Below are positions 45,153 to 55,287 of a stretch of 56,293 bases of DNA, piece by piece. The translations under genes were made by a program, and so were the position numbers. The number at the start of each line of letters is the position of its first letter. Position 1 is the first letter of the stretch. This stretch comes from Hyphomicrobium sp. (GTDB lineage Bacteria; Pseudomonadota; Alphaproteobacteria; Rhizobiales; Hyphomicrobiaceae): the NCBI GenBank assembly GCA_025458125.1, contig JALOTA010000022.1, positions 1 to 56,293 on the forward strand, read 5' to 3'. The notes under the pieces were generated by a model. That model saw nothing but the letters and a program-made list of their open reading frames with translations, was not told the origin of the DNA and did not search any database.

Positions 45153-45300
45153 CGCTTCTCCTGTCGACGGATCCGCCGCTTCTTGAACCATGTTCAAGAC
45201 TACGGCCTATTTGCGGCGGCGTCCATGCCGATCGACGAAAAAGGGCGCGGCAGTAATCTGCCGCGCCCTGCTGTCTGTCCGAGACGACCCAAAAAACGGC

Positions 45301-45534
45301 TTAAGGCGTCGTCGCGGGGGCCGGAGCCGGTTCGGCCGGCGCGGCGGGTGCCGGTTCGGCGGCCGGTGCAGGTGCTGGTTCTGCAGCAGGAGCCGGGGCC
45401 GGCTCGGCGGCAGGCGCCGCGGCCGGTGCGGGCGCTTCCGCGTTAGGCGCGGTCGCCGGCGGTTGCAGAACCAAAACGTAAGCGAGAATGGCGGCAGCGG
45501 CCGCCAGAAGAATGAGAGTAAGGGCTCTACCCAT
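45301..45534 (-). CDS. Small membrane protein with Pro-Ala-Glu repeats
   Basis: A 77-residue protein with one N-terminal span (RALTLILLAAAAAILAYVLVL) and a tail made almost wholly of Ala, Pro and Glu, with repeated EPAPAPAA units. The tail would be an extended acidic rod in the periplasm, like the Pro-rich spacers of TonB. ATG 45534 has GGTGGAG six bases upstream. The DNA repeat underlying the tail could vary in length by slippage. Confidence 0.6.
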   Translation of the reverse strand: MGRALTLILLAAAAAILAYVLVLQPPATAPNAEAPAPAAAPAAEPAPAPAAEPAPAPAAEPAPAAPAEPAPAPATTP

Positions 45535-45723
45535 GGATGTCTCCACCGATTGTTGATTGCAGTCAGAAGACTGTGACGAGGCACTCTTAGGTGAGTTTAC
45601 CGCTGATGGCCAGAGCTTGAGCGCGACGGCCGGTTAGCAATTGCAGCAAAGCAGCGGCTCGACGAAGCCCGCCGAACGGGCTCATAGTGAACCACAGCCA
45701 ATTCCAGTGGAGCCGGGCCCGCC

Positions 45724-47130
45724 ATGGATCTCGATGCAGTTTTTCTGGCGCGCATCCAGTTCGCGTTCACCGTTTCGTTCCACATCATCTTTCCCAGCTT
45801 CACCATCGGTCTCGCGGCCTTCATCGCCACGCTGCTGGTGCGCTGGCGGCTGACCGGCGAAGAGCGCTTTCACAGGCTCGCACGCTTTTGGACCAAGATT
45901 TTCGCCGTCAGCTTCGCGATGGGGGTCGTTTCCGGCATCGTACTGTCTTACCAGTTCGGCACCAACTGGGCCGGATTTTCCCGAGCCACCGGTAACGTGC
46001 TCGGCCCGCTCATCGGTTACGAGGTCCTGACGGCATTCTTCCTTGAGGCGTCGTTCCTTGGCGTGATGCTGTTCGGCTGGAACCGCGTGCCACCTACTCT
46101 GCATGTGGCATCTGCTGTACTGGTGGCCATCGGGACGTCCCTGTCGGCATTCTGGATTTTGGCGGCCAACAGCTGGATGCAGACGCCCGCGGGCCATGAG
46201 GTGCGCGATGGAATTGCCTATCCCGTCGACTGGCTGGCGATTATCTTCAATCCGAGCTTTCCATATCGCTTCTCGCACATGTTCACCGCCGCCTACTTGA
46301 CGACCTCACTCGTCGTTCTCGCCGTGGGCGCGCGCTATCTCGTTCAGAACAGATTCCAGGAAGAAGCCAAGACGATGGTCCGCATGGGACTTGGCATGGT
46401 CGCGGTGCTGGCCCCGCTCCAGCTTGTGATCGGCGATCTGCACGGCCTCAATACAAAGGAGCATCAGCCGGCAAAACTCGCGGCGATGGAGGCACACTGG
46501 AATTCAAATGAACCGGCCGATTTCGTGCTGTTCGCACTGCCCAACAAGGCCGGCAACGGCAACGATTACGAAGTGAAAGTGCCAATCCCGGGCCTGGCGA
46601 GCTACGTCATCACACATGACTTCGAAGGCAAGTTCCAGGGCCTCAATGATTTCAAACCCGAAGACAGACCGCCTATCCTGCCGGTCTTTTTCTCCTTCCG
46701 GGTCATGGTCGGCATGGGGCTTCTGATGATCCTCCTGGGCTTGGCCGGCGCCTACCTGTGGATCCGGGGAACACTCTTTGAAACGCGATCATACTTTGCG
46801 ATCGCACAACACGCCTGGCCCATGGGGTTCATCGCCATTCTCGCAGGCTGGTGGGTGACGGAGAGCGGCCGGCAACCCTGGCTCGCCACCGGCATCATCA
46901 GAACCTACGACGCCGTCTCGCCGGCCATCACATTCAACGCCGTGCTGACAACGCTGATCCTATTCGTTCTCGTCTACTCCGTCGTCTTCTCGATGGGCAC
47001 GTACTACATCAACCGCTTGATCAACAAAGGCCCCGCCGGCGCAGCCGAAGAAGCCTCGCACGGACAGCCCAACCGGCCACTTTCCGCGGCGGAAGACGCC
47101 GCACGCGAAGCCATCATCGGAGTACAGTGA
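45724..47130 (+). CDS. cioA: Cytochrome bd-type ubiquinol oxidase subunit I, CIO type
   Basis: A 468-residue quinol oxidase subunit with nine spans and all haem ligands expected: His in VSFHIIFPSFTIG (haem b595), His and Met of haem b558 in the middle part, and GWWVTESGRQPW as family signature. The quinol loop between spans 6 and 7 is short, which marks the cyanide-insensitive (CioA) subgroup. It reduces oxygen to water using ubiquinol with high oxygen affinity. ATG 45724 is the start. It is coupled to cioB. Confidence 0.93.
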   Translation: MDLDAVFLARIQFAFTVSFHIIFPSFTIGLAAFIATLLVRWRLTGEERFHRLARFWTKIFAVSFAMGVVSGIVLSYQFGTNWAGFSRATGNVLGPLIGYEVLTAFFLEASFLGVMLFGWNRVPPTLHVASAVLVAIGTSLSAFWILAANSWMQTPAGHEVRDGIAYPVDWLAIIFNPSFPYRFSHMFTAAYLTTSLVVLAVGARYLVQNRFQEEAKTMVRMGLGMVAVLAPLQLVIGDLHGLNTKEHQPAKLAAMEAHWNSNEPADFVLFALPNKAGNGNDYEVKVPIPGLASYVITHDFEGKFQGLNDFKPEDRPPILPVFFSFRVMVGMGLLMILLGLAGAYLWIRGTLFETRSYFAIAQHAWPMGFIAILAGWWVTESGRQPWLATGIIRTYDAVSPAITFNAVLTTLILFVLVYSVVFSMGTYYINRLINKGPAGAAEEASHGQPNRPLSAAEDAAREAIIGVQ

Positions 47131-47131
47131 C

Positions 47132-48163
47132 ATGGTCGAGATGGCGAGCGGAGAAGCCATGGCGACCTGGTTGCCGGTCATATGGATCGCCCTGCTGGGG
47201 ACCGCGGTCGCCCTCTATGTCGTACTCGACGGTTTCGATCTGGGTATCGGAATCCTGTTTCCGTTCTCCCCGGAGGAGGAGGACCGCGATGTGATGATGA
47301 ACTCCGTCGCGCCGTTCTGGGACGGCAACGAAACCTGGCTCATCCTCGGAGGCGGCGGCCTTTTCGTCGCTTTTCCGCTGGCCTATGGCATCATCATGTC
47401 CGGTCTCTACCTGCCGGTGATCATCATGCTGCTGGCGCTCGTCTTTCGAGGCGTTGCGTTCGAATACCGTTGGGTAGCAAAGCCCAGGCATTCGTCGTGG
47501 GATATCGCCTTCGCCGGAGGATCGATCACGGCGTCTTTCATGCAGGGCGTCATTCTCGGCGGATTGCTGCACGGCCTGCCGGTCAAAGACGGCCATTTCG
47601 CTGGCGGAATGCTCGATTGGCTGCAGCCGTTCCCGGTTTTCGTCGGACTGGCCACCGTGGCAGGCTATGCGCTTCTCGGTGCGACTTGGCTCGTGATGCG
47701 CACCGAGGGCGAGGTCGCCGAGCAGGCGCGCCAACAAGCCCGCCCCCTGCTCTGGGTCGTGCTTGCGGCGATGGCGATCGTCAGCCTGTGGACCCCGTTG
47801 ACCGAGCCGCGCATCTGGGACCGCTGGTTCACACTACCCAATTTTGTTTACCTATCGCCAATCCCCGTCCTCACCGCTCTCGCAGCGCTGGCGGTCTGGC
47901 GCGGCCTGACGTCGAACCACGACACTCTGCCTTTCGCCGGCACGGTGGCCCTGTTTCTCCTGGGCTTTGCTGGCCTGGCCATATCGACCTTGCCCTACCT
48001 CGTGCCGCCCACGGTGACGATCTGGGACGCGGCCGCGCATCCATCGTCACAACTCTTCATGTTGATCGGAACGGCGGCACTTCTGCCGCTGATCCTTGGC
48101 TACACCGCCTTCGTCTACTGGACGTTCAGGGGCAAGGTTAAACCCGGCGAGGGATACCACTGA
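47132..48163 (+). CDS. cioB: Cytochrome bd-type ubiquinol oxidase subunit II, CIO type
   Basis: A 343-residue partner of CioA with eight spans. It has the signature VLDGFDLGIGILFPF near the start, then APFWDGNETWLILGGGGLFVAFPLAYG, split as APFWDGNETWLILGG and LFVAFPLAYG, and VFRGVAFEYRW. It begins one base after the cioA stop; an internal ATG at 47159 with a GGAG site is an alternative start. No cydX-like small subunit is obvious after it. Confidence 0.93.
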   Translation: MVEMASGEAMATWLPVIWIALLGTAVALYVVLDGFDLGIGILFPFSPEEEDRDVMMNSVAPFWDGNETWLILGGGGLFVAFPLAYGIIMSGLYLPVIIMLLALVFRGVAFEYRWVAKPRHSSWDIAFAGGSITASFMQGVILGGLLHGLPVKDGHFAGGMLDWLQPFPVFVGLATVAGYALLGATWLVMRTEGEVAEQARQQARPLLWVVLAAMAIVSLWTPLTEPRIWDRWFTLPNFVYLSPIPVLTALAALAVWRGLTSNHDTLPFAGTVALFLLGFAGLAISTLPYLVPPTVTIWDAAAHPSSQLFMLIGTAALLPLILGYTAFVYWTFRGKVKPGEGYH

Positions 48164-48195
48164 AACCGCCTGAACTTGTCGGCTTCAACTCAGCA

Positions 48196-48387
48196 CTAGG
48201 CCGAATACATGTGCGGCACGGGGAGAGGTAGGTCCCCCTCGGCGCGGTTCGCGGCAAGTTCACTTTCCAGCCGGTCAACGTTGCGACCGTCGGATGCATC
48301 GGCAGTGACGCGAAAAATCCTCTTTTCTTCCGGGATGACACAAGCAGGCCCCGGGACGACACCTTTGAGCATCACAATAAAATCCAT
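48196..48387 (-). CDS. Small hypothetical protein (63 aa)
   Basis: A 63-residue frame with a strong AAGGAG site eight bases before ATG 48387. It starts MDFIVMLKGVVPGPACVIPE, is mixed hydrophobic then acidic, and ends in PHMYSA. I do not recognise it. It lies between cioB and trmFO on the opposite strand. The ribosome site and even composition argue that it is real. Confidence 0.55.
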   Translation of the reverse strand: MDFIVMLKGVVPGPACVIPEEKRIFRVTADASDGRNVDRLESELAANRAEGDLPLPVPHMYSA

Positions 48388-48518
48388 GCCGAGCGCTCCT
48401 TGACAGGTGAACCGGCCCTCGCGTCTCAGAACGGATTGGCAAACAATTTGTTCCCCGCACTGACGAAGGAACAGGGCAGAATTGACCCCAGCGGGCCCGC
48501 GTGGGATAGGCTCGCAGC

Positions 48519-49949
48519 ATGACGAATATCGACCCAGTACATGTAATCGGCGGCGGTCTCGCCGGATCGGAAGCCGCCTACCAGTTGGCCTGCGCCGGCG
48601 TTCCCGTGGTGTTGCATGAAATGCGCCCAGGCCGGATGACCGAGGCCCACAAGACAGAGGCGCTCGCCGAACTCGTCTGCTCCAACTCGTTCCGTTCCGA
48701 TGACTGGGAAACCAATGCGGTCGGGCTCCTCCACGAAGAGATGCGCCGCGCCAACTCGCTGATCATGAGTGCCGGGGACAAAACCAAGCTTCCGGCCGGC
48801 GGCGCGCTGGCCGTGGACCGGGACGCTTTCTCCGCCGAGGTGACGAGAAGGCTCCAGTCTCATCCTCTCATCACGATCGAGCGCGCCGAAATTGCCGGCC
48901 TGCCGCCCGCCGCGTGGGACAGCGTCATCGTCGCGACCGGGCCGCTGACGTCACCCGCCCTGGGCACGGCGATAGCAGGGCTGACCGGCGAGAAGGAACT
49001 TGCCTTCTTCGATGCAATCGCCCCCGTCATCCATGTCGATTCCATCGATACGTCGGTGGCCTGGCGCGCCTCGCGTTACGGCAAGGCCGGCCCCGCAGGA
49101 ACCGGCGCCGACTACCTCAATTGTCCGATGACGAAGGACGAATACGAAGCGTTCATCGACGCGCTGCTATCGGCCGAGAAGACCGTTTTCAAGGAATGGG
49201 AGGCCAGTACGCCGTATTTCGACGGCTGCCTGCCCGTGGAGGTGATGGCTGAACGCGGACGCGAGACCCTGCGCTTCGGCCCGATGAAACCGGTCGGCCT
49301 GGACGACCCGCGCACCGGCCGGTGGCCGCATGCCGTCGTCCAGCTCCGGCAGGACAACGCTCTTGCCACCCTGTGGAACATGGTTGGCTTCCAGACCAAG
49401 ATGAAGCACGCCGAACAGGTCCGTGTATTCCGGATGATCCCCGGTCTGCACAACGCCGAGTTCGCTCGCCTCGGCGGCCTGCACCGCAATACCTACCTCA
49501 ACTCGCCGGTTGTTCTCGATACGTCGCTTCGCTTGAAGGCGATGCCCCGGCTTCGCTTTGCTGGACAGATCACCGGGGTTGAAGGCTACGTCGAGAGTGC
49601 TGCGGTAGGTTTGCTCGCGGGCCGGTTCGCGGCCGCCGAACGGCTGGGCCGCAGCATGCTTCCGCCTCCGACGGAGACCGCTCTCGGTGCTTTGCTTAAC
49701 CACATCACCGGTGGACACATCGTCACAGAAGGTGACGCAAACAGCCCGGCACCCCGCTCTTTCCAGCCCATGAACATCAACTACGGTTTGCTGCCGCCGC
49801 TGGACGAGACGCCGACAACCTCCGCCGACGGCAAGCGCCTGAAGGGCCCTGAACGCGGAATGGCGAAGAAAAAACTTCAATCCCGGCGCGCGCTGGACGC
49901 ACTATCCCGGTGGCTCGATCAAGGCGCGCAGATAGCGGCCGCCGAATAA
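48519..49949 (+). CDS. trmFO: Folate-dependent tRNA (uracil-54-C5)-methyltransferase TrmFO
   Basis: A 476-residue FAD enzyme that makes ribothymidine at position 54 of tRNAs from methylenetetrahydrofolate. The FAD motif [16 protein letters not shown] is at 9-24, followed by [17 protein letters not shown] with the family Cys, and near the C-terminus [16 protein letters not shown] and [11 protein letters not shown]. Length is normal. ATG 48519 is the start. Confidence 0.97.
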   Translation: MTNIDPVHVIGGGLAGSEAAYQLACAGVPVVLHEMRPGRMTEAHKTEALAELVCSNSFRSDDWETNAVGLLHEEMRRANSLIMSAGDKTKLPAGGALAVDRDAFSAEVTRRLQSHPLITIERAEIAGLPPAAWDSVIVATGPLTSPALGTAIAGLTGEKELAFFDAIAPVIHVDSIDTSVAWRASRYGKAGPAGTGADYLNCPMTKDEYEAFIDALLSAEKTVFKEWEASTPYFDGCLPVEVMAERGRETLRFGPMKPVGLDDPRTGRWPHAVVQLRQDNALATLWNMVGFQTKMKHAEQVRVFRMIPGLHNAEFARLGGLHRNTYLNSPVVLDTSLRLKAMPRLRFAGQITGVEGYVESAAVGLLAGRFAAAERLGRSMLPPPTETALGALLNHITGGHIVTEGDANSPAPRSFQPMNINYGLLPPLDETPTTSADGKRLKGPERGMAKKKLQSRRALDALSRWLDQGAQIAAAE

Positions 49950-50135
49950 GTATAACCCCTAGCCTGCAGCGCGTCTTTTGTGCGCCGCAGCACCACGGCT
50001 CGCGCATCGCTCTACCAAAGGACAACTGGTTCGCTCCTGTCCGAATGGATATAGCAACTCCAGCATTCCCTAAGGCCGGTCTGAGCAGCGGAGCGGACAC
50101 GGCCAACTTTAAATGAGCCGCCGAGGAGGAAACCC

Positions 50136-51656
<1,521 letters not shown>

Positions 51657-51670
51657 TCCAACCAAGACAG

Positions 51671-51701
51671 AATGGGCTCGGCCGCAAGCCGGGCCCATTT
51701 T
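51671..51701 (+). terminator. Intrinsic terminator after the aldehyde dehydrogenase
   Basis: AATGGGCTCGGC (51671-51682) pairs with GCCGGGCCCATT (51688-51699) around CGCAA, with one T-G wobble, followed by a short T run. It separates the dehydrogenase from the isochorismatase-like gene. Confidence 0.75.
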
Positions 51702-51793
51702 GCGTTTCGACGGCCGGTTCTTTCGCCAGGCCGCACTTGCGCGCGCCCCCTCCCCAAGCCTATCTCTGTCCAGAACTCTGTTTGTGAGGCCAT

Positions 51794-52390
51794 ATGTCCA
51801 GCCCAACGTTGCGCACGCTCCTGCAACTTCCCAACGAACCGGCTCCATTGTCGAAATCGGCGTTGATCCTCATCGACTGCCAGAACACCTATCGGGAAGG
51901 GATCATGCAGCTGGAAGGCGTGGAGCCGGCACTGGCTGAGTGCTCTCGCCTCCTGGCCCGCGCGCGTGCGGCCGGCACCCCGGTTATTCACATCCAGCAT
52001 GATGCCGGCGCTGGCTCTCCCTACGACGTCAACGCCCCCATCGGCCAGATCGCCGATCCGGTTGCGCCACGCCCCGGCGAAAAGGTGATCACCAAGACGT
52101 TACCCAGTTCCTTCGAGGGCACGGACCTCGACGAGGAGTTGAAGCGGCTCGGCGTCACCGATCTGGTACTCGCCGGCTTCATGACCCACGTCTGCATCAA
52201 CTCCACAGCGCGCGCTGCCTTCAACCACGGCTACCGCCCAACGGTCGTCGCCGCAGGGACAGCAACCCGTTCAATCCCCGATCCCCGCGGCGGCGATGTT
52301 CCCGCCTCGTCCCTGCATGCGGCTTCTCTGGCTGCGCTGTCCGATATCTTCGCCATCGTCGTCCCCGATCAGACCAAGGTTCCGACATGA
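51794..52390 (+). CDS. Isochorismatase-family cysteine hydrolase
   Basis: A 198-residue hydrolase of the isochorismatase/nicotinamidase fold. The catalytic triad is visible: Asp in ALILIDCQNTY, Lys in KVITKTLPSSF and Cys in LAGFMTHVCINSTAR. The triad Cys favours an amidase or ureidase-like reaction over true isochorismatase, but the substrate is unknown. Its stop overlaps the DUF779 start (ATGA at 52387-52390), so both are cotranslated. Confidence 0.88.
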   Translation: MSSPTLRTLLQLPNEPAPLSKSALILIDCQNTYREGIMQLEGVEPALAECSRLLARARAAGTPVIHIQHDAGAGSPYDVNAPIGQIADPVAPRPGEKVITKTLPSSFEGTDLDEELKRLGVTDLVLAGFMTHVCINSTARAAFNHGYRPTVVAAGTATRSIPDPRGGDVPASSLHAASLAALSDIFAIVVPDQTKVPT

Positions 52391-52725
52391 CCGAGACCGT
52401 CCTGCGCGTCACCGCAACGCCGGAAGCCGTCGACGGCTCGGCGCCGATGTGCTATCCCCGCCATGACTTCCGTGTCGGTGCGCAGGACGTCTACCTCGGC
52501 GAAATCGGCGGACAGCCGTTCTACATGGGCCGCCAGCAGTTCGAGTATTGGCAGGACACGCACTTGATCATTGATGTCGTACCCGGCCGCGGTTCGGGCT
52601 TTTCGCTCGAAGCACCCGAAGGCGTGCGCTTTCTCACCCGGTCGCGCGTCTACACGGATGCCGAATTCGATGTCCTTGCCCGCATGGGCCCGCCGCCATC
52701 GGGCGTTGACCGTCCCGCCGCCTGA
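52387..52725 (+). CDS. DUF779 family protein lacking its N-terminal Cys motif
   Basis: A 112-residue protein of the DUF779 family, a constant partner of ExaC-type aldehyde dehydrogenases. DGSAPMCYPRHDFRVGAQDV, LGEIGGQPFYMG and IIDVVPGRGSGFSLEAPEGV (three separate blocks) are diagnostic. Family members normally carry a stretch with HQSGGCCDG just before the first block. Here the first 14 residues (MTETVLRVTATPEA) run straight into VDGSAPMC. About 24 codons seem deleted in frame near 52428, with loss of the conserved Cys pair. It may be inactive. Confidence 0.82.
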   Translation: MTETVLRVTATPEAVDGSAPMCYPRHDFRVGAQDVYLGEIGGQPFYMGRQQFEYWQDTHLIIDVVPGRGSGFSLEAPEGVRFLTRSRVYTDAEFDVLARMGPPPSGVDRPAA

Positions 52726-52830
52726 ATCCGCATCCGGCCTGCTCAGTTTTTAGGCTGATCATTGCCGCCGACAGCGGGCCAGCCCCTGCGTTTTCGTGAA
52801 AAAGATAGCAAATTCAATGCGGCCCCCGTC

Positions 52831-52847
52831 TGGCACGCGGTCTGCAA
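52831..52847 (+). promoter_or_regulatory. Sigma-54 (RpoN) -24/-12 promoter
   Basis: TGGCACGCGGTCTGCAA matches the RpoN consensus TGGCACG-N4-TTGCA with a single change. GG (52832-52833) and GC (52844-52845) are spaced exactly as required. The start would be near 52857, just before the riboswitch. Such promoters need an activator such as NtrC and usually IHF; no NtrC sites were verified. Confidence 0.72.
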
Positions 52848-52863
52848 TGCTTAACACATAATG

Positions 52864-52979
52864 CATCTAGGGTTCCGGCCGCGCACGATGTCAGCGCGGT
52901 GCCTGGTCCGAGAGATGCGCTCCCGGTCGGCAGCCAAGTGTGCCGTCCGGAGCCACGGCGGGACAAAAGCCCGGGAGAC
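52864..52979 (+). ncRNA. Guanidine-I riboswitch (ykkC class)
   Basis: All conserved blocks of the ykkC/guanidine-I aptamer are present in order: CTAGGGTTCCG at 52867-52877, CTGGTCCGAGAG at about 52903-52914, and ACGGCGGGACAAAAG plus CCCGGGAG ending near 52977. Between them lie two GC-rich hairpins. The riboswitch is known to bind free guanidinium and turn on export or degradation genes. Here it leads a binding-protein gene 105 bases further on, which predicts that the transporter is induced by guanidine. Confidence 0.93.
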
Positions 52980-53083
52980 CTGTACCGCGAGAAGCTTCGG
53001 CTTTCGGACGGACGGCCTCCTCGATGCGCTCAAATCGGCGCCACCCTCCGGATCTAGCAATCGGTGGTGACAAGGAGATCCCC

Positions 53084-54163
53084 ATGACGAGCCGCTCTTC
53101 ATTCAGACTGAGCTACACCTTCGCCGCACTGGCGGCACTGGCGCTGCCGTTGGCCGCCCCTGCTCAGGCCGAGCCGAAGAAGGAATTCAACGTCTGCTGG
53201 ACGATCTATGCGGGCTGGATGCCGTGGGGCTATGCGACCGACACGGGCATCATCAAAAAGTGGGCGGACAAGTACGGCCTCACGATCAATGTCACGCAGG
53301 TCGGCGACTACGTCGAGTGCATCAACCAATTCACCGCCGGCAAGTTCGACGCCGCAACGTCCACCTCCATGGATGCCCTCGCCATCCCCTCGGTTGGCGG
53401 CGTCGATACGACCGTCCTGATCGCCGGCGACTATTCGAATGGAAACGACGGCCTGATCCTTCGCGACAAGACAAAGCTGGAGGACATCAAGGGCCAGAAG
53501 GTCAACGTTCTTGAGTTGTCCGTGTCGCACTACTTCCTGGCCCGTTCGCTCTCCACAGTCGGTCTGACAGAAAAGGACATCACCATCGTCAACACGTCCG
53601 ACGCCGATTGGGTATCCGCCTACAAGACCGGAGATGTCACCGCGATCGTCGCATGGAACCCGATGCTGGCCGACATCGACAGCGAGAAGGACGCCAACCT
53701 CGTCATCTCGTCCACGTCCTTTCCCGGAGAAATCGTCGACGCGCTGATCACCAACACCGCGCTGATCAAAGAAAATCCCGACTTCGCAAAGGCTCTCACC
53801 GGCGCCTGGTTCGAAGTCGTGGCATTGACGCTCGACCCCTCGGACAAGGGCAAGGCAGCCCGCGAGTCCATGGGCAAGGCCTCCGGCACCGATCTTGCCG
53901 GCTTCGAGGCTCAGCTTGCCACCACGAAGCTTTTCGCAACGCCGAAAGAAGCCCTCGAATTCATCGTCGACCCCAAGGACAAGGAGCGCTTCGACTACGT
54001 GCGCAAGTTCTCGTTTGAGAAAGGTCTCTACGGCCAGGGCGCCAAGAGTGTCGATGATATCGGCATCGAATTCGCCGACGGTTCCGTCCTCGGGTCGAAG
54101 GACAACGTGAAACTGCGCTTCACGCCTGAATTCCTGAAGCTCGCCGTGGACGGCAAGTTGTAA
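53084..54163 (+). CDS. NitT/TauT-type ABC transporter substrate-binding protein, urea carboxylase-region type
   Basis: A 359-residue periplasmic protein. The signal peptide is FRLSYTFAALAALALPLAA with cleavage near AQAEP. The mature part starts FNVCWTIYAGWMPWGYATDTG and continues in the family of binding proteins found next to urea carboxylase and guanidine-degradation genes (NMT1/TauA fold). AAGGAG sits seven bases before ATG 53084; the frame itself runs from 52940 through the riboswitch, so the longer start is rejected. It lies directly under a guanidine-I riboswitch, so the ligand is likely guanidine or a derivative. Confidence 0.9.
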   Translation: MTSRSSFRLSYTFAALAALALPLAAPAQAEPKKEFNVCWTIYAGWMPWGYATDTGIIKKWADKYGLTINVTQVGDYVECINQFTAGKFDAATSTSMDALAIPSVGGVDTTVLIAGDYSNGNDGLILRDKTKLEDIKGQKVNVLELSVSHYFLARSLSTVGLTEKDITIVNTSDADWVSAYKTGDVTAIVAWNPMLADIDSEKDANLVISSTSFPGEIVDALITNTALIKENPDFAKALTGAWFEVVALTLDPSDKGKAARESMGKASGTDLAGFEAQLATTKLFATPKEALEFIVDPKDKERFDYVRKFSFEKGLYGQGAKSVDDIGIEFADGSVLGSKDNVKLRFTPEFLKLAVDGKL

Positions 54164-54170
54164 GTCGAGT

Positions 54171-54205
54171 TGCCCGGCGCGGGGCGTCAAGCCTCGCACC
54201 GGGCA
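54171..54205 (+). other. Intercistronic stem-loop after the binding-protein gene
   Basis: TGCCCGG-C-GCGGGGC (54171-54185) pairs with GCCTCGC-A-CCGGGCA (54191-54205), a 15-base stem with one C/A mismatch and a five-base loop. Without T run, it probably protects the upstream message, giving more binding protein than downstream enzymes, as in many ABC operons. Confidence 0.7.
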
Positions 54206-54240
54206 CGTCCTGCGAACGATGCACATACCGAGAGCCGCAC

Positions 54241-55287
54241 ATGCCATCCAACTTCAAGTCTCTACCCATCGTCGACATCAGCGGCCTCTACTCGGCCGAT
54301 GCTGACACCCGCAAGCGTGTCGCCGCGGAAATCGGGGCGGCTGCACGCGATTCCGGTTTTCTCTACGTCGTTGGCCACCCGATCGAACAGGCGACGCGCG
54401 ACCGTCTCCTGGATGTCACCCGCAAGTTCTTCTCACGGCCTATAGACACCAAGATGAAGTCCTATATCGGGCTCTCGAAATCCCATTCCGGTTATGTGCC
54501 TCCCGGGGAAGAGGTCTTCTACGGGCAGAAGCCCGACCGAAAGGAAGCCTTCGACGTCTCCCTCGATGTTCCAGCCGATGATCCCGACGTGCTGTCCGGA
54601 CGGGCGCCGATGCTGGGTCCTGTGCAGTGGCCCGATGATCCTGAGTTCAAGTCCGCCGTCGGCCGCTATTACGATGACGTATCCGAACTCGCGCGCACGC
54701 TCTTTGGCGGATTTGCCCTCGCACTCGACCTGCCCGAAAACTACTTCGAACCTCATTTGACGAAGCCGCCGAGCCAGCTCCGCCTCATCCACTACCCCTA
54801 TGCGCCCGATGCACCGGCGGATGAACCGGGGATCGGCGCCCACACCGACTATGAGTGCTTTACGATTCTTTGGCCGACGGCTCCGGGGCTGGAGGTGATG
54901 AACGGAGCCGGCGAGTGGATCGATGCCCCACCCATCGAAGGCGGGTTCGTCATCAACATCGGCGACATGCTTGAAGCCTGGACGAACGCAACGTTCGTCG
55001 CCACGTCGCACCGCGTCCGCAAGGTGAAAGAGGAACGCTATTCGTTCCCCTACTTCGCCGCATGCGATTACCACACGGTCGTCGAACCGCTGTCTCAGTT
55101 CATCCCACCCGGCGAAAAGCCGAAATTCGAACCACTGGTGGCAGGCGATCATCTGCTCGCCCAAACCGCGCAGACGTTCCAGTACCTCAAGAACCGCATC
55201 GAGGCCGGCACGTTCAGATTGCCGGAAGGCGCCCGGAAGCTGTCGAGCTTCGGCCAGGAAGCCATCCATGCGAGCGCACCGCGATGA
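54241..55287 (+). CDS. 2-oxoglutarate/Fe(II)-dependent oxygenase, isopenicillin N synthase-like
   Basis: A 348-residue oxygenase. The DIOX_N part starts LPIVDISGLYSADADTR and GFLYVVGHP; the double-stranded beta-helix carries the iron ligands as HTD in IGAHTDYECFTILWP and His in ATSHRVRKV, with the 2-oxoglutarate Arg and Ser in ERYSFPYFAACD. All ligands are intact, so it should be active. It follows the binding protein under the guanidine riboswitch and overlaps the next gene as ATGA. I infer a substrate with a guanidino group, but the reaction is unknown. Confidence 0.9.
   Translation: MPSNFKSLPIVDISGLYSADADTRKRVAAEIGAAARDSGFLYVVGHPIEQATRDRLLDVTRKFFSRPIDTKMKSYIGLSKSHSGYVPPGEEVFYGQKPDRKEAFDVSLDVPADDPDVLSGRAPMLGPVQWPDDPEFKSAVGRYYDDVSELARTLFGGFALALDLPENYFEPHLTKPPSQLRLIHYPYAPDAPADEPGIGAHTDYECFTILWPTAPGLEVMNGAGEWIDAPPIEGGFVINIGDMLEAWTNATFVATSHRVRKVKEERYSFPYFAACDYHTVVEPLSQFIPPGEKPKFEPLVAGDHLLAQTAQTFQYLKNRIEAGTFRLPEGARKLSSFGQEAIHASAPR

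Larger units (their letters stand above)
52726..53083 (+). other. Regulatory intergenic region of the guanidine-responsive operon
   Basis: About 360 bases holding, in order, a sigma-54 promoter, a guanidine-I riboswitch and an expression platform. In the last 100 bases CTCCT at 53017-53021 could pair with the AGGAG ribosome site at 53073-53077, so translational control is possible. No T-rich terminator hairpin is seen. Confidence 0.7.

Noticed and set aside
52940-53083. N-terminal extension of the binding-protein frame
   Set aside because: It runs through the riboswitch; the signal peptide and AAGGAG site mark ATG 53084.
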